DNA from: Cyclobacterium jeungdonense
Lineage (GTDB): Bacteria; Bacteroidota; Bacteroidia; Cytophagales; Cyclobacteriaceae
Reading direction: 5' to 3'
Assembly (NCBI RefSeq): GCF_010994275.1
Contig: NZ_WMCD01000010.1
Coordinates: 62,001 to 126,000 of the forward strand
Length of the DNA: 64,000 nt
A program made the translations under genes and the position numbers. Within the stretch, counting starts at the first letter, position 1; every line of letters begins with the position of its first letter. Positions 61,053-64,000 of this stretch are shown here, one piece after another. Under the pieces are notes generated by a model. The model was not told the DNA's origin. It worked only from the letters and a program-made list of their open reading frames with translations, and did no database searches.

Positions 61053-62465
61053 TTATCTTAGAACCTTTAATTTGGAATAGAGCGTTTTGCGGTGAATATT
61101 TAATATTTCCGCCGCTTTTGTTTTATTAAAATTTACCTTTTGAAGTACTTCCATAATTCTGGTTAATTCGGCCCTTCGGGCAGCCGATTTGAGATCAGGA
61201 TCTACCGATTCCCGGTTTACCGACTGCGATTCGGTTTTAATTTCCGATTTCCCATTCAATTTTCTGGTGACAGCGGTAGCAAGTAACCCATGTGGCAAGG
61301 CGTCTTTATAGATGAAATTGTCTTTTTCAATAAACAAGCAGGAACGCCGGATAATATTTTTTAACTCTCTGATATTTCCGGGCCATTCATAATTATAAAA
61401 TATATCCTTCACTTCCTCTGAAAGCTGTGGTTTCTCTATTCCTAATTCTTCACTTGTCTGTTTGAGAAAATAATCGATAAACAAGGGAAGATCAGAAATC
61501 CTTTCCTTTAAGGTCGGAACTTTTAATATAAATTCACTTAGCCTGAAAAATAGGTCTTCACGAAAACAAATAGCGCCCGACTTGACGATCAAGTCTTCGT
61601 TAGTAGCTGCAATAACCCGTACATCGATGGGAACTTCGTTGACTCCACCGATTTTCCTTATTACTTTTTCCTGAAGGGCTCTGAGCAAAGCCATTTGCGT
61701 TTCCAGGGATAGGTTAGCGATTTCATCAAGGAAAATCGTCCCTCCATTGGCCAGTTCAAACAATCCCGTTTTTTTGGAAATCGCTCCGGTGAAGGCCCCC
61801 TTTTCATGACCAAAAAGCTCACTTCCTGCAATTTCTTTGGAAAGACTTCCGCAATCGACGGCCACAAATGGCTTATCGGATCGATTACTTATCTTGTGAA
61901 TATGCCTGGCCACCGCCTCCTTTCCAGTGCCGGTTTCTCCTTCTATGATAACGGTGAAATTGGTAGTTCCCACTCTTTTTATTTGACTGATCATCTCCAG
62001 AGCTTCTTTGCTTTTACCAACCACAAAGCCAAATTCATTACAAGTGCCATTTTCTGGTAATTTGGCCTGTTTCTCCGAAGCGGATATTTTTTGAACCTGG
62101 GAATCGTGTGGCTTACTACAATCCCGAACCGCTTCAAGCAATTCGTCCGGGTTCAGCGGCTTCGATAGGTAATTGAAGGCTCCCCGTTTGATTAAGTCCA
62201 CTACGTTTTTCAAATTAAAATCCCGGCTCATGAAGATCATGGATATAGCGGGGTGGCTTTTCAATACTTTTTCAAAAAAGACCGCACCAGCTAAATCAGG
62301 CAAACGGTATTCGCTAATAATAATATCAAACTTGCCCTTGTCAATGATATTCAGAGCAAGATTTCCCTGCGAAATGGTTTCAACCTCATAATTATTCCGA
62401 GAAAGTAATTTTTTTAAAAGTTCACAATTAGAAATTTGATTATCAACAACTAATATCTTTTTCAT
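61053..62465 (-). CDS. NtrC-family sigma-54-dependent response regulator with Glu at the phosphorylation site
   Basis: The 470-residue product has a receiver domain (1-120), a AAA+ domain (~150-380) and a Fis-type HTH (~425-468). AAA+ motifs are intact: Walker A GETGTGKE, the sigma-54 contact loop ELFGHEKGAFTGA, Walker B GGTIFLDEIANL, and the R-finger region VPTLKERISDLPLFIDY. The HTH reads KTKAAEILNIHRKTLYSKLK. In the receiver, the phospho-acceptor Asp is Glu (E52, IIISEYRLPD; codon GAA at 62310-62312), so it may be active without phosphorylation. No kinase gene is adjacent. Targets are unknown. Confidence 0.92.
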   Translation of the reverse strand: MKKILVVDNQISNCELLKKLLSRNNYEVETISQGNLALNIIDKGKFDIIISEYRLPDLAGAVFFEKVLKSHPAISMIFMSRDFNLKNVVDLIKRGAFNYLSKPLNPDELLEAVRDCSKPHDSQVQKISASEKQAKLPENGTCNEFGFVVGKSKEALEMISQIKRVGTTNFTVIIEGETGTGKEAVARHIHKISNRSDKPFVAVDCGSLSKEIAGSELFGHEKGAFTGAISKKTGLFELANGGTIFLDEIANLSLETQMALLRALQEKVIRKIGGVNEVPIDVRVIAATNEDLIVKSGAICFREDLFFRLSEFILKVPTLKERISDLPLFIDYFLKQTSEELGIEKPQLSEEVKDIFYNYEWPGNIRELKNIIRRSCLFIEKDNFIYKDALPHGLLATAVTRKLNGKSEIKTESQSVNRESVDPDLKSAARRAELTRIMEVLQKVNFNKTKAAEILNIHRKTLYSKLKVLR

Positions 62466-62660
62466 ATCTTATAGGAATTTAAGGATTTCGTTTAAAGTAG
62501 CGATTAAATGAATTAATACATTACAAATATAGTGATGGAAATGCCTCATTGTGTTACAATATAATCTCGTTTAGTTACATATTTCCACTATTGATTTCAT
62601 AAATTTCATTTAAAAACATATAATAATGACGGTAAAACGATACTTTTAAACCAGGTGAAT

Positions 62661-62685
62661 CTTACTATTCCAAAAAAATAGTAAG
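62661..62685. promoter_or_regulatory. Perfect 9-bp dyad between NtrC-type and channel genes
   Basis: CTTACTATT (62661-62669) and AATAGTAAG (62677-62685) flank a 7-bp A-rich spacer. It lies 196 bp before the NtrC-type start and 251 bp before the channel start and could be an operator for either. A possible sigma-54-like TTGGGCAT...TTGAT near 62872 lacks the -12 GC. The rest of the gap 62466-62935 shows nothing else. Confidence 0.4.
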
Positions 62686-62935
62686 GAAAAATATCTCATA
62701 AACCATTTGTTCCATAAAGTTAGCTGTTACTTTATCAACCTCATTTTATCATACTGATTACCAGATTAAGCCTGACTGTAACCAATAAAAATGTCCCCTG
62801 TAATGTAAAACCAGATACATGTTTAGGGAATAAACGAAGAAAAAAATTCGTGAGCAGGGCCCCGCATTAGGTTGGGCATCCATCTTGATTTAGAAAATTG
62901 TTAATGGTATTGAATTTATTTATAATTAGAAGAAG

Positions 62936-63964
62936 ATGGATTTTAATAGCTTGTTTCTAATTTTCCTTGGGTTTTCTATTCTGGTAATCGTCGTAATAGA
63001 TATTTTTCTAACGGTTATACATTTAGGTGGGGGTGGTATCCTGTCTAAGCCTTATTCCGTAGGCATCTGGAGGATTTTTAAATGGTTTTCTGGTAGCAAC
63101 CCGGAATCTGTAATCTTGAATTATGCAGGGAGCGTCATCTTGGTTTCTTTGTTCTTTTTCTGGATTTCTATCATCTGGTTGGGTTTTAGTCTAATTTTTT
63201 TATCAGATGATGGGTCTGTTGTCGACTCGATTACGGATGTAAACAGCAATGAAGTCGGGAAAATTTATTTTGTCGGTTACACGCTAACTTCACTGGGAAA
63301 TGGAGATTTGAAATCGGGATCAGATTGGTGGCGAATTATGACCAATATTATGGGTATGGGGAGTTTGTTTTTTGTCAGTCTTGTCATTTCCTATCTTTTG
63401 CCCGTGCTGCAAACTGTAGTTGCACAGCGCACACTTGCCACTTACATCTATCAATTGGGCAATACACCGGAGGATATTATTCTAAATGGATGGAATGGAA
63501 AGGACTTTAGTGCTTTGCACAAACGATTCAGTACCCTTGAAACCATGATATTAAAGTTAAGCGAGCAACACCTGGCCTATCCTATCCTTCACTATTTTCA
63601 CGCGGACAAACGGGAATATGCCGCCCCACTAAATTTGGCCAAACTAGATGAAGCACTTACCATTCGGGAAATTTACCAAATGGATAAAAATACCGATAAC
63701 TTCAATTGGGTGCCAATAAGGCGATCACTGGATAATTATTTATTAAAAATGAAAGGGAATTTTATAACTTCTTCCCCCGAACCTCCTCCGTTTGAGTATC
63801 CAAGAATACCGGCGTTTTGGGGTGATTTGACCCTATCCGACAGTGCCTTTCAAAAAAAATTGAATGAACTGAAGGAGAGAAGATGCCTGCTATTAGGGTT
63901 GGTCGAAAAAGACTTATGGCATTGGCAGGATATAAACAAAGCGGAGGATTTACCCCCAAATTGA
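62936..63964 (+). CDS. Two-TM ion-channel-like protein with altered selectivity filter
   Basis: The 342-residue product has N-terminal hydrophobic helices (~5-30, ~62-88), a pore-loop-like segment (YTLTSLGNGDLKSGSDW, ~115-130) and another TM helix (~135-160, NIMGMGSLFFVSLVISYLLP). The order TM - pore loop - TM resembles Ion_trans_2 potassium channels, but the filter is SLGNGD instead of TVGYGD. The cytosolic C-terminal ~180 residues are helical (FSTLETMILKLSEQHLAYPI) and unlike RCK domains. The call as a channel is inferred from the topology and loop. The ion is unknown. Confidence 0.68.
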   Translation: MDFNSLFLIFLGFSILVIVVIDIFLTVIHLGGGGILSKPYSVGIWRIFKWFSGSNPESVILNYAGSVILVSLFFFWISIIWLGFSLIFLSDDGSVVDSITDVNSNEVGKIYFVGYTLTSLGNGDLKSGSDWWRIMTNIMGMGSLFFVSLVISYLLPVLQTVVAQRTLATYIYQLGNTPEDIILNGWNGKDFSALHKRFSTLETMILKLSEQHLAYPILHYFHADKREYAAPLNLAKLDEALTIREIYQMDKNTDNFNWVPIRRSLDNYLLKMKGNFITSSPEPPPFEYPRIPAFWGDLTLSDSAFQKKLNELKERRCLLLGLVEKDLWHWQDINKAEDLPPN

Positions 63965-64000
63965 CAACTAGAAAAAAGGAGCGTCCCGAATGGAACATTT

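Noticed and set aside
62868..62890. Sigma-54 promoter (TTGGGCAT...TTGAT) before the channel gene
   Set aside because: The -12 element lacks the essential GC, so the match is not good enough.
1..64000. Prophage, integrative element or insertion sequence
   Set aside because: No transposase, integrase, capsid, relaxase or terminal inverted repeat pair was seen; only REP-like repeats are present.

Overview
The window looks like a chromosomal segment of a Bacteroidota bacterium, most likely an environmental member of the Cytophagales. The evidence is a SusC/SusD pair, DUF4221, DUF5074 and LVIVD beta-propeller proteins, a TPR/HisKA_2 kinase with a LytTR regulator, many lipoproteins, and promoters that fit the Bacteroidota -7 consensus TAnnTTTG. 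There is no rRNA, tRNA, CRISPR array, prophage or intact transposase. The species cannot be told from the sequence.

Layout. 1-5.4 kb: the end of an LVIVD propeller gene, a small barrel-like protein, and a NEW3/ABC ATPase/ABC permease operon, with dispersed repeats between them. 5.4-12.1 kb: a cobalamin uptake locus, with a riboswitch-led TonB receptor and propeller lipoprotein on the minus strand and a BtuF/BtuC/BtuD-like transporter on the plus strand. 12.3-16.1 kb: a dihaem cytochrome c broken by two A-run frameshifts, an SDR, a MarR regulator, and a ferredoxin reductase with its [2Fe-2S] ferredoxin. 16.1-21.9 kb: two divergent signalling units separated by a hairpin-rich gap. 22.2-27.7 kb: glycerate kinase and an AGCS transporter, then proB-proA and a YdeI-like gene.

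27.8-39.3 kb is the most unusual part. It is a tightly packed seven-gene minus-strand operon: two 3-hydroxyacyl-CoA-dehydrogenase-like proteins (the second has lost key residues), a class III aminotransferase, a PhyH dioxygenase, a HEAT-domain lipoprotein fused to a sodium:solute symporter, a cytoplasmic BNR-propeller protein, and an amidohydrolase fused to a second class III aminotransferase. A divergent AraC regulator faces it across 606 bp that carry two copies of a 24-bp element. I know of no described pathway with this gene set. I infer uptake and catabolism of a small hydroxylated or aminated molecule.

39.4-41.7 kb is a field of palindromic REP-like repeats around a DUF4221 lipoprotein gene. 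43.0-53.9 kb is a SusCD-led polysaccharide-utilisation-type operon with three secreted sialidase-like propellers, a secreted GH-like five-bladed propeller and a NanA/DapA-family aldolase. None of the propellers shows the canonical sialidase RIP motif. A 23-bp element is shared, in the same orientation, between the aldolase upstream region and the AraC upstream region, so the two loci may be linked.

54.4-64 kb holds an ECF sigma factor without an anti-sigma factor, a DUF1989 plus YqcI/YcgG (GntA-like haem N-oxygenase) pair, MarC, a zinc alcohol dehydrogenase, two uncharacterised proteins, an NtrC-type regulator whose phospho-acceptor Asp is Glu, and a two-TM channel-like protein with an altered selectivity filter. 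Function calls come from motifs read by eye. No database search was run.
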